From Paucihalobacter sp036825875 (lineage in GTDB: Bacteria > Bacteroidota > Bacteroidia > Flavobacteriales > Flavobacteriaceae), in assembly GCF_036825875.1 (NCBI RefSeq), contig NZ_DAISXK010000014.1, forward strand, positions 1 to 62,962: DNA of 62,962 bases, given 5' to 3'. Positions 25,641-35,365 of this stretch are shown here, piece after piece. The notes under the pieces are model-generated. The model made no database searches. It was not told the origin of the DNA and worked only from the letters and a program-made list of their open reading frames with translations. The position numbers were made by a program, and so were the translations under genes. Every line of letters starts with the position of its first letter. Position 1 is the first letter of the stretch.

Positions 25641-27311
25641 ATGGCCGAAATTATAAACATGCCTCGATTAAGTGATACTATGGAAGAAGGTACTGTGGCC
25701 ACTTGGTTAAAAAAAGTTGGCGACAAGATTGAAGAAGGTGACATCCTAGCAGAAATTGAAACCGACAAAGCAACTATGGAATTCGAGTCGTTTCATCAAG
25801 GAACGCTCCTACATATAGGCGTTCAAGAGGGCGAAACAACCAAAGTTGATGAATTATTAGCCATTATTGGCGAGGAAGGTGAAGATGTTTCTAGCTTAAT
25901 AAATAGTGCCAAGGCATCTAATGATAACGATTCAGACAAAGAAAAAGCCAAGGAACAAAATAAAGAAGCGGAGTCAAAATCTGAGGAAATTAAAACCGAG
26001 GAACCAAAAAATAAGGAATCAAAACCCGAATCAGTTGAAATTCCTGAAGGTGTTACCGTAGTTACCATGCCGCGATTGAGTGATACTATGGAAGAAGGGA
26101 CCGTGGCAACTTGGCTGAAAAAAATTGGCGATGAAGTGAGTGAAGGCGATATCTTAGCCGAAATCGAAACCGATAAAGCCACGATGGAATTTGAATCTTT
26201 CCAATCAGGCACACTTTTACATATCGGTTTAAAAGCAGGCGAAACTGCCAAAGTTGACGAACTCTTAGCCATTATAGGTCCAAAAGACACTGACGTTTCT
26301 AACATAGCTAAGAATTTTTCCACAACTTCAGCTTCTGATTCTGAGGAAAAAGTTAAGGCGCCAAAACAAGAAACCACAAAACAAGCGGAAGCTCCGAAAG
26401 TAGAAACTAAAACTGAGACTAAACAAGAAACGCAATCTAACGATTCTGTTAATGGTAGAATATTTGTTTCACCGCTTGCCAAAAAAATGGCCGATGAAAA
26501 AGGTATTCAGTTATCTCAAGTAAAAGGAAGTGGCGACCAAGGAAGAATAGTTAAAAGAGATATAGAAAATTTCACGCCTGCAGCATTGCAAGGCGTTGGT
26601 TCTACTGCTAAATTTGTGTCTTCAGGGCAAGAGGATTTTGATGAAAAACCAAATTCTCAAATGCGTAAAGTAATAGCTAAAAGACTTGCCGAATCAAAAT
26701 TCACGGCACCTCATTATTACTTGAATGTTGAGTTCGATATGGATAATGCTATTGCGTTTAGAGCACAGTATAACTCTTTACCAGATACAAAAATATCATT
26801 CAACGATATGGTGGTGAAGGCTTGTGCGTTGGCTCTAAAAAAACATCCACAAGTTAATTCTCAGTGGTTTGCTGATAAAATGAAACTCAACAACCACGTT
26901 CACATTGGTGTAGCTGTGGCGGTAGAAGATGGTTTGTTAGTACCTGTGGTGCGGTTTGCTAATGAGCAAAGTTTACCTCAAATAAATGCAGCGGTAAAAG
27001 ATTTTGCTGGTAGAGCGCGTAATAAAAAGCTTACACCACAAGAAATGGAAGGCAGCACTTTTACCATTTCAAATTTAGGTATGATGGGTATAGAAAGTTT
27101 CACTTCAATAATCAACCAACCTAATTCGGCTATCCTGTCTGTAGGTGCGATTATTGAAAAGCCAGTTGTTAAAAATGGCCAAATAGTAGTTGGTAATACG
27201 ATGAAACTAACCTTAGCTTGTGACCACCGAACAGTTGATGGCGCTACAGGTTCAGAATTTTTAATAACATTAAAAGGATATATCGAAAATCCGTTGACAA
27301 TGCTGTTGTAA
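25641..27311 (+). CDS. pdhC: Pyruvate dehydrogenase E2, dihydrolipoamide acetyltransferase
   Basis: The E2 core of the PDH complex moves the acetyl group from lipoate to CoA. The 556-residue protein has two lipoyl domains (about 1-80 and 137-217) with lipoyl-lysines Lys43 and Lys179 in identical ETDKATMEFES contexts. The linkers are Lys/Glu-rich. A peripheral-subunit-binding domain follows (about 275-310, FVSPLAKKMADEKG). The catalytic domain ends with DHRTVDG, whose His529 and Asp533 are the active-site residues. The two lipoyl domains look like an internal duplication that has drifted at DNA level. It is in an operon with pdhA and is followed by a terminator. Confidence 0.95.
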   Translation: MAEIINMPRLSDTMEEGTVATWLKKVGDKIEEGDILAEIETDKATMEFESFHQGTLLHIGVQEGETTKVDELLAIIGEEGEDVSSLINSAKASNDNDSDKEKAKEQNKEAESKSEEIKTEEPKNKESKPESVEIPEGVTVVTMPRLSDTMEEGTVATWLKKIGDEVSEGDILAEIETDKATMEFESFQSGTLLHIGLKAGETAKVDELLAIIGPKDTDVSNIAKNFSTTSASDSEEKVKAPKQETTKQAEAPKVETKTETKQETQSNDSVNGRIFVSPLAKKMADEKGIQLSQVKGSGDQGRIVKRDIENFTPAALQGVGSTAKFVSSGQEDFDEKPNSQMRKVIAKRLAESKFTAPHYYLNVEFDMDNAIAFRAQYNSLPDTKISFNDMVVKACALALKKHPQVNSQWFADKMKLNNHVHIGVAVAVEDGLLVPVVRFANEQSLPQINAAVKDFAGRARNKKLTPQEMEGSTFTISNLGMMGIESFTSIINQPNSAILSVGAIIEKPVVKNGQIVVGNTMKLTLACDHRTVDGATGSEFLITLKGYIENPLTMLL

Positions 27312-27334
27312 AAGTAGCATTGTTTTAATAAGTT

Positions 27335-27370
27335 AAATCCCGTTTTGCAACTGCGAAACGGGATTTTTTT
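27335..27370 (+). terminator. Terminator of the pdhA-E2 operon
   Basis: AAATCCCGTTT pairs with AAACGGGATTT around a ten-base loop, followed by a T-run. It lies 24 bases after the E2 stop. Confidence 0.9.
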
Positions 27371-27391
27371 TAAATTTACATAAAAAAAAGC

Positions 27392-28072
27392 GTGAAAAAC
27401 ATAATTATCACAGGTACTAGTCGCGGGATTGGTTTTGAATTGGTAAAACTATTGGCTCAACAAGGACATCAAATACTTGCATTATCTAGAAACTCTAAGC
27501 CTGTCGAACAGTTAAATCTAAATAATGTTAGCTACTTTAATTTTGACTTAGCACAGCCTTCTCAGTATGCTGAGATAGAGTCATTCATCAAATCGAATTG
27601 GAAAACCGTCGATATTCTTATTAATAACGCAGGAGTATTACTAAACAAGCCATTTGCAGATACTTCTTATTTAGATTTTAAAAGTGTTTACGATACCAAT
27701 GTTTTTGGTGTGGCAGAAATGATAAAAACGGTGCTACCATTTTCCAAAAGCGATACACATGTGGTTACTATCAGTTCGATGGGTGGTATACAAGGAAGTT
27801 CAAAATTCCCGGGATTGGCGGCATACAGTTCGAGTAAAGGCGCTGTTATTACACTTTCCGAATTATTAGCTGAGGAATATAAAGAAAATGGTCCAAGCTT
27901 TAATGTATTGGCTTTAGGTGCTGTTCAAACAGAAATGTTAGCGGAGGCTTTCCCTGGATATCAGGCACCTACTTCGGCCGCAGAGATGGCTGCTTATATT
28001 GCTGAATTCGCCATTAACGGTCATAAATATTATAACGGCAAGGTTTTACAAGTCTCAAATTCTACACCTTAA
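27392..28072 (+). CDS. Short-chain dehydrogenase/reductase
   Basis: The 226-residue NAD(P)-dependent oxidoreductase starts at GTG. The Rossmann loop is TGTSRGIG (residues 7-14), the NNAG motif is INNAGVL, and the catalytic triad is Ser in ISSMGG with YSSSK (Tyr and Lys). These are classical SDR features. The C-terminus is short and the substrate cannot be told. GTG is chosen because the coenzyme motif starts at residue 7 and no ATG lies upstream before the terminator. Confidence 0.92.
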   Translation: MKNIIITGTSRGIGFELVKLLAQQGHQILALSRNSKPVEQLNLNNVSYFNFDLAQPSQYAEIESFIKSNWKTVDILINNAGVLLNKPFADTSYLDFKSVYDTNVFGVAEMIKTVLPFSKSDTHVVTISSMGGIQGSSKFPGLAAYSSSKGAVITLSELLAEEYKENGPSFNVLALGAVQTEMLAEAFPGYQAPTSAAEMAAYIAEFAINGHKYYNGKVLQVSNSTP

Positions 28073-28096
28073 TTTACTTAAAATAATTTTAATGAT

Positions 28097-31000
28097 GTGA
28101 AAACTACTTTTGCAAAAAATATACAAGCGTTAACTGTAGTGGCTATAGTTTTTATGCCAATTCAATCTTTCAAAGCTCAAAATTTTGAAAGGATTGAAGC
28201 AACTAGCTCATTAAACTCCTTAAGAGAAAATAATGGTGTTGCCGTTGCTGATTATGATCAGGATGGAGATTTAGATATTTTTGTAGTGGCGAAAGCAAAG
28301 GACAACAATAACAATCCAATTACCTTAAGTAAGTTATACCGTAATAATAATGACGGTTCGTTTACCGATGTTACAGAAGCTTCGGGATTAATAAATTTAT
28401 ATTCAGAATTAGAAGATCCAGGAACCTTTTTTGGTTTGGCTGGTTACAAATTTGGCGCTTTTTGGGGAGACTATAATAATGATGGGTTTCCCGATATTTT
28501 CTTCACGTACTTAGATAAGGTTCAATTATTTAGAAATCAAGGTAATGGCGTTTTTGTAGAGGTAACAGTGCCAGCTGGTATTGAAAGATTTAATGGTTGC
28601 GGTAATACCAATGCTTTATGGTTTGACTATAACAATGATGGTTTTTTAGATTTGTTCATTAGTGATTGGCGTCGTTGTAGTAGTAATACACTCTATAGAA
28701 ACAACGGAAATGAAACATTTACAAATGTGACAGAAACTGTTGGAATTTCATCTTTTCCGAATCATTACAGTTATACAGCGTTACCTTACGACTTTAACGA
28801 AGATGGATTCATGGATATCTTTCTAATGAATGATTTTAGTGCACCTAATCAGTTGTTTATTAATCAAGGTGGAAATTCTTTTACTGAACAAGCTGCAAAT
28901 TATGGTGTCAATCAGGCCGTAGATGCTATGGGTTTAGCCATTGGAGATTTTAACAATAACGGTAGCTTTGATTTTTATATTTCTGCCATTGACGAAAACA
29001 TATTGCTTCAAAATAATGGTTCAAATAACTTTACCGATGTAGCTCAGTCCCTGGGAGTAAGAGAAACCGGCTGGTCTTGGGGAACTAAATTTGCTGATTT
29101 TGACTTAGACGGTGATGAGGATTTAATTGTAGTTAATGGTTTTGAATTTGGAAGTTTTGGATTTGGGGACGAAAACACTGCTGAAAATAATTTTTATTTT
29201 GAAAATAATTTAAGTCAAGGTGCTCAAGGTTTCACAGACGCTTCGGCGACTTCAGGATTTAACGCAGAAACTGTAAGTGTTGAAGTTTTGGACTTTGACT
29301 ATGATAATGATGGTGATTTAGATGTCTATATTTCCAATGCGGATAGGTCTTCATTTTTTTATGAGAATAAGCTCATAAACTTTAATGAGGAGCACAGTTT
29401 TAATTGGTTTAAAATAATTTTAGAAGGTACTATTTCAAATCGTGATGCTATTGGCACAAAAATCAAAGTTACAACCGCAGAAGGTAATTTTATTCGCTAT
29501 TACAGTGGCGTTGGGTTTTTAGGCCAAAGTCTTAAGCCGGTTCATTTTGGGTTAGATCAATCATCTGAAATTTTAAGTATTGAAATAACTTGGCCTTCTG
29601 GGCTTGTTGAAACACATCAAAATTTAACTTCTAACGTCACCATAAAGGCAACAGAAGGTCAAGGGTTTGTAGTATTAGACATTCAACCTAGTCAGAAAAT
29701 ATTTGGTTGTACAGATCCAAATTCATGTAATTACAATTCTAATGCCACTCTAAATGATGGTTCATGTTCATACCTTGAATCCAATCAGATTATTGGCAAT
29801 ATATCTTCGGGTTATTATTCTTTACAAACCTATTCTTATGCAATAGCACCCGATTCCGAAGCTATGTGGGAAGTTATAGGGGGCGAAATAATTGAAGGTC
29901 AAGGCTCTGGTACTATTACAGTACTTTGGGAAATTGAATCGGAAGGCACTGTTACGGTTCAAGAACTAAACCAACAGTGCAATGGGTTGCCAGTGCAACT
30001 TAATGTTGAATTAAGTATTGATGAACTACCTGAAAACATCTCGATTGCCCGACTATGGAACGAAGCATTACTGGCGTCTATAAGAAGTGATTTTGCACGT
30101 CCGAATGTTCATGCAAGAAATTTATTTCATAGCAGTGTTGTGATGTATGATATTTGGGCTGTTTATGATGAGCGGGCTAATCCTTATCTTCTTGGTAATA
30201 TTATCAATAATTTTAGCAGTAATTTAGAAGAATTTTTACTAATCGAAAGTGTTGAAGAATCAAGAAAAAAAGCGATTAGTTATGCCATGTACCGCTTGTT
30301 GTCACATAGATTTAGAAATTCACCTGGAGTCGAAAAATCTCAAGCGCGATATGATTTAATCATGAGTCAACTTGGTTACGAAATCAGTTATACATCAACT
30401 AATTATCAGTTTGGAAATGCGGCAGCATTCGGCAATTATGTTGCGCAGGTAATGATAAGCTATGGAAACAATGATAAGTCTAGAGAATCTTCAGGTTATA
30501 ATAATGCTTTCTACCAACCAATAAATCCACCAATAATTTTAAATGAGTATAACAATGGTGAAGTAGTTGATATAAATAGATGGCAGCCTTTAACTTTTAA
30601 TACTTTTATTGACCAAAGCGGCAATTTAATTACAGGTTCTACTCCATCATTTTTAGGGCCAGAATGGGGAAGTGTTCACACCTTTGCACTAAATCAAAAC
30701 GATAAAACGACGTTTCAACGTGACGGAAATACATATTCAGTTTACCTCGACCCTGGTGCACCACCACAATTAAATTTAACGAACAACGACCAAGACAGCG
30801 ATAATTTTAAATGGAATTTTTCTTTGGTTTCTGCGTGGAGTGCTCATTTAGATCCTGCAGATGATGTAACCATAGATATTTCTCCAAATAGTATTGGAAA
30901 CATTGATATATCTCAATTTCCAACAGACTTTAGTAATTATGATAATTTTTTCGATTTAATTCAAGGAGGTGATATATCGGCAGGTCACAATATCAATCCA

Positions 31001-32149
31001 AAAACAAATCAGCCATACCAAACACAAATGGTACCAAGAGGAGATTATACTAGAGTTCTGGCAGAGTTTTGGGCAGATGGTCCAGATTCTGAAACACCTC
31101 CAGGACATTGGTTTACAATATTGAATTATGTAAATGATCAGCCAGAATTAGAAAAAAGATTTAATGGTTCAGGTGAGATTTTAGACAATCTAGAATGGGA
31201 TGTAAAATCTTACTTTATTTTAGGTGGTGCAGTTCATGACGCAGCCATTGCAGCTTGGGGCGTAAAAGGATGGTATGATTATGCAAGACCCATTTCGGCC
31301 ATTCGATACATGGCGGCTTTAGGCCAAAGCACCAATGCCTCGTTACCAAATTATCATGTTGCTGGCTTACCGCTTATACCCGGTTATATTGAAGCAGTTG
31401 AGGTTGGCGATCCACTAGCAGGATTAAATAATGAGAATGTAGGCAAAATCAAAGTTTACGCATGGCGCGGTCATGATTTTATAAGTAATTCCGCAACAGA
31501 TATAGCTGGTGTTGGATGGATTCTTGGTGAGCGTTGGTGGCCATATCAACGACCGTCTTTTGTTACGCCACCTTTTGCGGGGTATGTTTCTGGGCATTCA
31601 ACTTTTTCAAGGGCAGCAGCTGAGGTTCTAACTTTAATTACTGGCGACGAATATTTTCCTGGTGGAATGGGCGAGTTTATGGCTAAAAAAGATCAGTTTT
31701 TAGTATTTGAAAAAGGACCTTCGGTCGATGTTAAGCTTCAGTGGGCAACCTACCGTGATGCCTCCGATCAAACTAGCTTATCAAGAATATGGGGTGGTAT
31801 TCATCCACCAGCCGATGATATTCCAGGCAGAATAATGGGAAATATTGTAGGAAATAAAGCATTTAATTTTGCCGTTCCTTACTTTAATTCTCAAGCGTTG
31901 AATGTGGATAATCAAGAAATAAAAATGTATCCAAATCCTGTAACTCAAAATATAATAAATATTACAAATACAAATTTGGATGATATATTTGAAATTTATG
32001 ATATTAACGGTAGAAGTATCAAAATTCGAAATGTAGTATACAACGAATTTACACGCACTTCACAAATCACTTTACCTGAATCGGTGGTTACCGGTCTTTA
32101 TGTTTTAAAAACCAAAGGTCAATCTAAAGTGCTTATTGTAAAAAATTAA
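28097..32149 (+). CDS. Secreted FG-GAP/UnbV and vanadium-haloperoxidase-like fusion protein, T9SS type A
   Basis: This 1350-residue protein starts at GTG and has a signal peptide (cleavage near FKAQ). Residues about 30-430 are FG-GAP/VCBS repeats with Asp-rich calcium loops such as DYDQDGDLDI and DYNNDGFPDI. About 440-525 is an ASPIC/UnbV domain (ITWPSGLVE). A short Cys segment (FGCTDPNSCNYN) and an Ig-like stretch lead to a PAP2/vanadium-chloroperoxidase-like domain (about 660-1265). That domain carries YVSGHSTFSRAAAE (His1167) and SRIWGGIHPPADD (Arg1230, His1236), which match the vanadate-pocket arrangement. The tail (about 1275-1350) has MYPNPV and a final strand typical of T9SS type A signals. 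Whether it halogenates or is a phosphatase relative is open. Confidence 0.9.
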   Translation: MKTTFAKNIQALTVVAIVFMPIQSFKAQNFERIEATSSLNSLRENNGVAVADYDQDGDLDIFVVAKAKDNNNNPITLSKLYRNNNDGSFTDVTEASGLINLYSELEDPGTFFGLAGYKFGAFWGDYNNDGFPDIFFTYLDKVQLFRNQGNGVFVEVTVPAGIERFNGCGNTNALWFDYNNDGFLDLFISDWRRCSSNTLYRNNGNETFTNVTETVGISSFPNHYSYTALPYDFNEDGFMDIFLMNDFSAPNQLFINQGGNSFTEQAANYGVNQAVDAMGLAIGDFNNNGSFDFYISAIDENILLQNNGSNNFTDVAQSLGVRETGWSWGTKFADFDLDGDEDLIVVNGFEFGSFGFGDENTAENNFYFENNLSQGAQGFTDASATSGFNAETVSVEVLDFDYDNDGDLDVYISNADRSSFFYENKLINFNEEHSFNWFKIILEGTISNRDAIGTKIKVTTAEGNFIRYYSGVGFLGQSLKPVHFGLDQSSEILSIEITWPSGLVETHQNLTSNVTIKATEGQGFVVLDIQPSQKIFGCTDPNSCNYNSNATLNDGSCSYLESNQIIGNISSGYYSLQTYSYAIAPDSEAMWEVIGGEIIEGQGSGTITVLWEIESEGTVTVQELNQQCNGLPVQLNVELSIDELPENISIARLWNEALLASIRSDFARPNVHARNLFHSSVVMYDIWAVYDERANPYLLGNIINNFSSNLEEFLLIESVEESRKKAISYAMYRLLSHRFRNSPGVEKSQARYDLIMSQLGYEISYTSTNYQFGNAAAFGNYVAQVMISYGNNDKSRESSGYNNAFYQPINPPIILNEYNNGEVVDINRWQPLTFNTFIDQSGNLITGSTPSFLGPEWGSVHTFALNQNDKTTFQRDGNTYSVYLDPGAPPQLNLTNNDQDSDNFKWNFSLVSAWSAHLDPADDVTIDISPNSIGNIDISQFPTDFSNYDNFFDLIQGGDISAGHNINPKTNQPYQTQMVPRGDYTRVLAEFWADGPDSETPPGHWFTILNYVNDQPELEKRFNGSGEILDNLEWDVKSYFILGGAVHDAAIAAWGVKGWYDYARPISAIRYMAALGQSTNASLPNYHVAGLPLIPGYIEAVEVGDPLAGLNNENVGKIKVYAWRGHDFISNSATDIAGVGWILGERWWPYQRPSFVTPPFAGYVSGHSTFSRAAAEVLTLITGDEYFPGGMGEFMAKKDQFLVFEKGPSVDVKLQWATYRDASDQTSLSRIWGGIHPPADDIPGRIMGNIVGNKAFNFAVPYFNSQALNVDNQEIKMYPNPVTQNIINITNTNLDDIFEIYDINGRSIKIRNVVYNEFTRTSQITLPESVVTGLYVLKTKGQSKVLIVKN

Positions 32150-32157
32150 AAATTTAA

Positions 32158-32769
32158 ATGACCAATCAAAATATCGTTTCTGAATTGTATCAATATATTC
32201 CCGAAAATTCACATGCTTATATTTCTCAACTTATTAAAAACGATAACTTGGTTATTACTGTTAAAAATGAGCGTAAAACCAGACACGGTGATTATAAGGA
32301 ATTACCATCTAAAGAACATCAAATCACCGTTAACAACAATCTAAATCAGTACCGTTTTTTAATAACCTTGGTTCATGAAATCGCACATTTTGAAACCTAT
32401 CAACGCTACAATCGATTTATAAAACCTCACGGTAAAGAATGGAAGCATACCTTTCAAAGATTGATGTTGCCGTTACTAAATCCTGAGGTTTTTCCAATAG
32501 ATGTATTACCATTATTGGCGAAACATTTCAGAAATCCAAAAGCTTCAAGTGATACAGATGTACAATTATCACAAGCTTTAAGGCGTTATGATGTTGAAAA
32601 TGATAAAACCTATATTCACGAGGTAAAGGTAGGAATGCGTTTTAAAATTTATAATGGACGAGAGTTTAAACGCGGAAGTAAGCGAACTAAACGATACGAA
32701 TGTGTTGAAATAAGTTCAGGTAAATTATATTTGTTCAATGCAAACGCAGAGGTTGAAATAATTGATTAA
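32158..32769 (+). CDS. SprT-like zinc metalloprotease-domain protein
   Basis: The 203-residue protein carries the zincin motif HEIAH (residues 73-77, with Glu74 as catalytic base). A likely third ligand, His91, lies in KPHGKEWK, the pattern of SprT/Spartan-like domains. The family includes DNA-protein crosslink proteases in eukaryotes; the bacterial role is unclear. The C-terminal ~60 residues are basic and lack the Cys pairs of a zinc ribbon. It starts 8 bases after the preceding stop, so it may share that transcript. Confidence 0.85.
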   Translation: MTNQNIVSELYQYIPENSHAYISQLIKNDNLVITVKNERKTRHGDYKELPSKEHQITVNNNLNQYRFLITLVHEIAHFETYQRYNRFIKPHGKEWKHTFQRLMLPLLNPEVFPIDVLPLLAKHFRNPKASSDTDVQLSQALRRYDVENDKTYIHEVKVGMRFKIYNGREFKRGSKRTKRYECVEISSGKLYLFNANAEVEIID

Positions 32770-32807
32770 AAGATATTAATAGCAGTTTAATTTGAGAACT
32801 TATTAGA

Positions 32808-33899
32808 ATGACGAATTCGATGAATAAAAATTACTATGCAATTTTAATGGCTGGCGGCGTAGGTTCTAGGTTTTGGCCAGTGAGTACAAAATCCTTTCCA
32901 AAGCAGTTTCATGACATGCTGGGCACTGGAGACACACTTATTCAAAAGACCTTTAAGCGCTTAACTCAGATAGTTCCAAAAGAAAATATATTTATTCTTA
33001 CTAATGAACTTTATGAGAAATTAGTGTTGGAACAGTTACCTGAAGTTACAGCGCGTCAGGTGGTGCTTGAGCCGGCAATGCGAAACACTGCGCCTTGTAT
33101 ATTATATGCATCGTTAAAAATTCAAAAAGAAAACCAAGATGCATTGATGATTGTTGCGCCTAGTGATCATTGGATTGAGGATGAAATTGCGTTTTCAAAA
33201 AATGTCCGTACGGCCTTCGATTTTTGTGCTAATAATAATACGCTCATGACGCTTGGCATTCAACCAACATTCCCAAATACAGGTTATGGTTATATTGAAT
33301 TTGATAAGTCTAGCAATAGCAACATTAAACCAGTAAAACAATTTAGAGAAAAACCAGATTATAGCGTGGCGAAAAGCTTTATTGAACAAGGTAACTTTTT
33401 ATGGAATGCAGGAATTTTTATGTGGAGTGTTAAAAGTGTGATTGAGGCATTTCAAATTAATCAGCCACAATTATACGAGCTTTTTAAATCGGGTATTTCG
33501 GATTATAACACAGAAACTGAATCTGATTTCATTGCGGAAAATTACGCGAACGCGGAGAATATTTCCGTTGATTATGCAATCATGGAGCCTTCATCAAATG
33601 TTTACGTCATACCGGCTACATTTGACTGGAACGATTTAGGTACCTGGGGCAGTCTTTACGATAAGCTTGAAAAAGATGTTGATAATAATGCCATTGTAAA
33701 CTCACGGGTTTTATCAACCGATGCCCATAATAACATGATTAAGACCAAAAACAACAAAATTGTGGTGGTTGATGGTATTTCTGATTATATAATTGTTGAT
33801 GAAAATGATGTTTTACTTATCTTTCCGAAGGAAAAAGAACAAAATATTAAGGAGCTTTTAAAACAGGTTACTGATAAATTTGGCGACAAATACAGTTAA
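32808..33899 (+). CDS. manC: Mannose-1-phosphate guanylyltransferase
   Basis: The enzyme makes GDP-mannose from mannose-1-phosphate and GTP, for polysaccharides and glycoproteins. The 363 residues begin with the nucleotidyltransferase signature MAGGVGSRFWPVSTKSFPKQF-like block (about 14-34, Gly-rich loop plus Lys in FPKQF). PSDHWIED and FREKPD follow. It lacks the C-terminal cupin isomerase domain of bifunctional ManC/AlgA, so only the transferase activity is expected. A second Met at codon 5 is an equally plausible start. A DUF389 gene follows after 16 bases. Confidence 0.94.
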   Translation: MTNSMNKNYYAILMAGGVGSRFWPVSTKSFPKQFHDMLGTGDTLIQKTFKRLTQIVPKENIFILTNELYEKLVLEQLPEVTARQVVLEPAMRNTAPCILYASLKIQKENQDALMIVAPSDHWIEDEIAFSKNVRTAFDFCANNNTLMTLGIQPTFPNTGYGYIEFDKSSNSNIKPVKQFREKPDYSVAKSFIEQGNFLWNAGIFMWSVKSVIEAFQINQPQLYELFKSGISDYNTETESDFIAENYANAENISVDYAIMEPSSNVYVIPATFDWNDLGTWGSLYDKLEKDVDNNAIVNSRVLSTDAHNNMIKTKNNKIVVVDGISDYIIVDENDVLLIFPKEKEQNIKELLKQVTDKFGDKYS

Positions 33900-33915
33900 T
33901 TAATTCAAAAACAGA

Positions 33916-35364
33916 ATGGAAGAAAGTAAATTCAATTTTGAAGGCGATGAAGATTCGAACGCATCTGAGCAAAGTGTAAATTTAAAACAAGAGGCCAAGG
34001 GATTTTTAAATAATTTAATTGCATTCGTTAGCAATGTTTTTAATTTTAGAAAAGATACTGATACTGAAGAAACTATTGATGCCATAAAAAGAGATATTCC
34101 TTTTAAAGGTGCAACAGCTTGGATTTTAATTTGTTCCATATTTGTTGCTTCGGTTGGGCTAAACGCAAACTCCACAGCGGTTGTAATTGGAGCCATGTTA
34201 ATTTCGCCACTTATGGGTCCGATTTTAGGAATTGGAATGTCAATCGCCATCAATGATATTTTCACGCTTAGGAAATCACTAATCAATTTTGCGATTATGG
34301 TGGTGCTAAGTGTGCTCACTGCCTTTTTGTTTTTCTGGTTATTTCCGCTAAGCGAAGTAACCTCAGAATTATTCGCCAGAACAAGACCAGATATTCGTGA
34401 TGTACTAATTGCATTTTTCGGTGGATTGGCACTTATAATTGCACGGACTAAAAAAGGGACAATTGCTTCAGTAATTTTTGGTGTAGCTATTGCTACGGCT
34501 TTAATGCCACCTTTGTGCACTGCAGGTTTTGGACTGGCAAAGGGTAATTGGCCTTACTTTTTTGGCGCTATGTATTTGTTCTTAATCAATACTATTTTTA
34601 TTGGCTTAGCAACGTTTCTTGTTTTAAAAATTTTAGGATTTCCTATGTTGCATTACGCCAATTCAAAAAAGCGTAAACGTATTTCAAATTTGGCATCGTT
34701 ATTAGCGATTGTGGTAATGATACCTGCAGTATGGACCTTTATCTCGGTGTTGAACGAAACTAATTTCACCAGAGATGCAAAAGCCTTTGTAGATACAGAA
34801 TTAGAAGGTTTGCCACATGCTGATTTTGTAAAAAAAAATGCGGTAGTTGCTTATTTTGAAGATGGTGGCTCTAGAATAGAATTAAACACCTTTGGTTTGG
34901 ATGAGATTCCAGACGAGGCGATTGCGCTTCTTAGAGAACGACTGAAGTCGTATAAAAACCTTACTGAAACGGAATTAATTGTGAATCAAAACAAATACAA
35001 GAATATAGATAATTTAAAATACATGGAGCAACTTCGCTACCGTGATTCAGTAGATTTATTATCGCAAAGCCAAAAAATTAATTTCCTAGAAGATGAATTG
35101 CGCAAAAAAGAACGTTATGAACGCAATCAAATTCCGTTAGATAAATTTGCTGAAGAGTTGAGTATCAATTACAATAGTATTGAAAAAGTTGCTTTTTCAA
35201 ATTTTATTTCAACCGATTTCAAAAAGATTGATACCATTGCTGTGCTTTCGGTAAAATGGAAATCTAATGTATCGTCTGATGATATTTTTATCCAACGCAA
35301 AAATTTAGAGCGTTGGTTGAAGGTTAAATATAAATTAGATTCTGTGGTGGTGAAGAGTATGTAA
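33916..35364 (+). CDS. DUF389 family membrane protein
   Basis: The 482-residue protein has a DUF389 core (about 70-290). It consists of five or six hydrophobic helices with the segments SVGLNANSTAVVIGAMLISPLMGPILGIG and ARTRPDIRDVLIAFFGGLALIIA, here named only as landmarks. The C-terminal ~190 residues are soluble, partly coiled-coil-like, and probably extracytoplasmic. The family's function is unknown to me; transport has been suggested for relatives. It is likely co-transcribed with manC. It converges with the mlaF-like gene with a single base between the stops. Confidence 0.85.
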   Translation: MEESKFNFEGDEDSNASEQSVNLKQEAKGFLNNLIAFVSNVFNFRKDTDTEETIDAIKRDIPFKGATAWILICSIFVASVGLNANSTAVVIGAMLISPLMGPILGIGMSIAINDIFTLRKSLINFAIMVVLSVLTAFLFFWLFPLSEVTSELFARTRPDIRDVLIAFFGGLALIIARTKKGTIASVIFGVAIATALMPPLCTAGFGLAKGNWPYFFGAMYLFLINTIFIGLATFLVLKILGFPMLHYANSKKRKRISNLASLLAIVVMIPAVWTFISVLNETNFTRDAKAFVDTELEGLPHADFVKKNAVVAYFEDGGSRIELNTFGLDEIPDEAIALLRERLKSYKNLTETELIVNQNKYKNIDNLKYMEQLRYRDSVDLLSQSQKINFLEDELRKKERYERNQIPLDKFAEELSINYNSIEKVAFSNFISTDFKKIDTIAVLSVKWKSNVSSDDIFIQRKNLERWLKVKYKLDSVVVKSM

Positions 35365-35365
35365 G

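Noticed and set aside
25641..26300. The two lipoyl domains as a recent DNA duplication
   Set aside because: The protein sequences are alike but codons differ widely, so the duplication is old.
25823..26482. A 219-codon open frame on the minus strand inside the E2 gene
   Set aside because: It is Ser-rich because it is the complement of Lys/Glu-rich linkers and lies wholly within a certain gene. No homology or promoter supports it.
33900..34520. A 206-codon open frame on the minus strand over the DUF389 gene
   Set aside because: It runs through the hydrophobic core of the sense gene and mirrors its repeats; no domain is recognisable.
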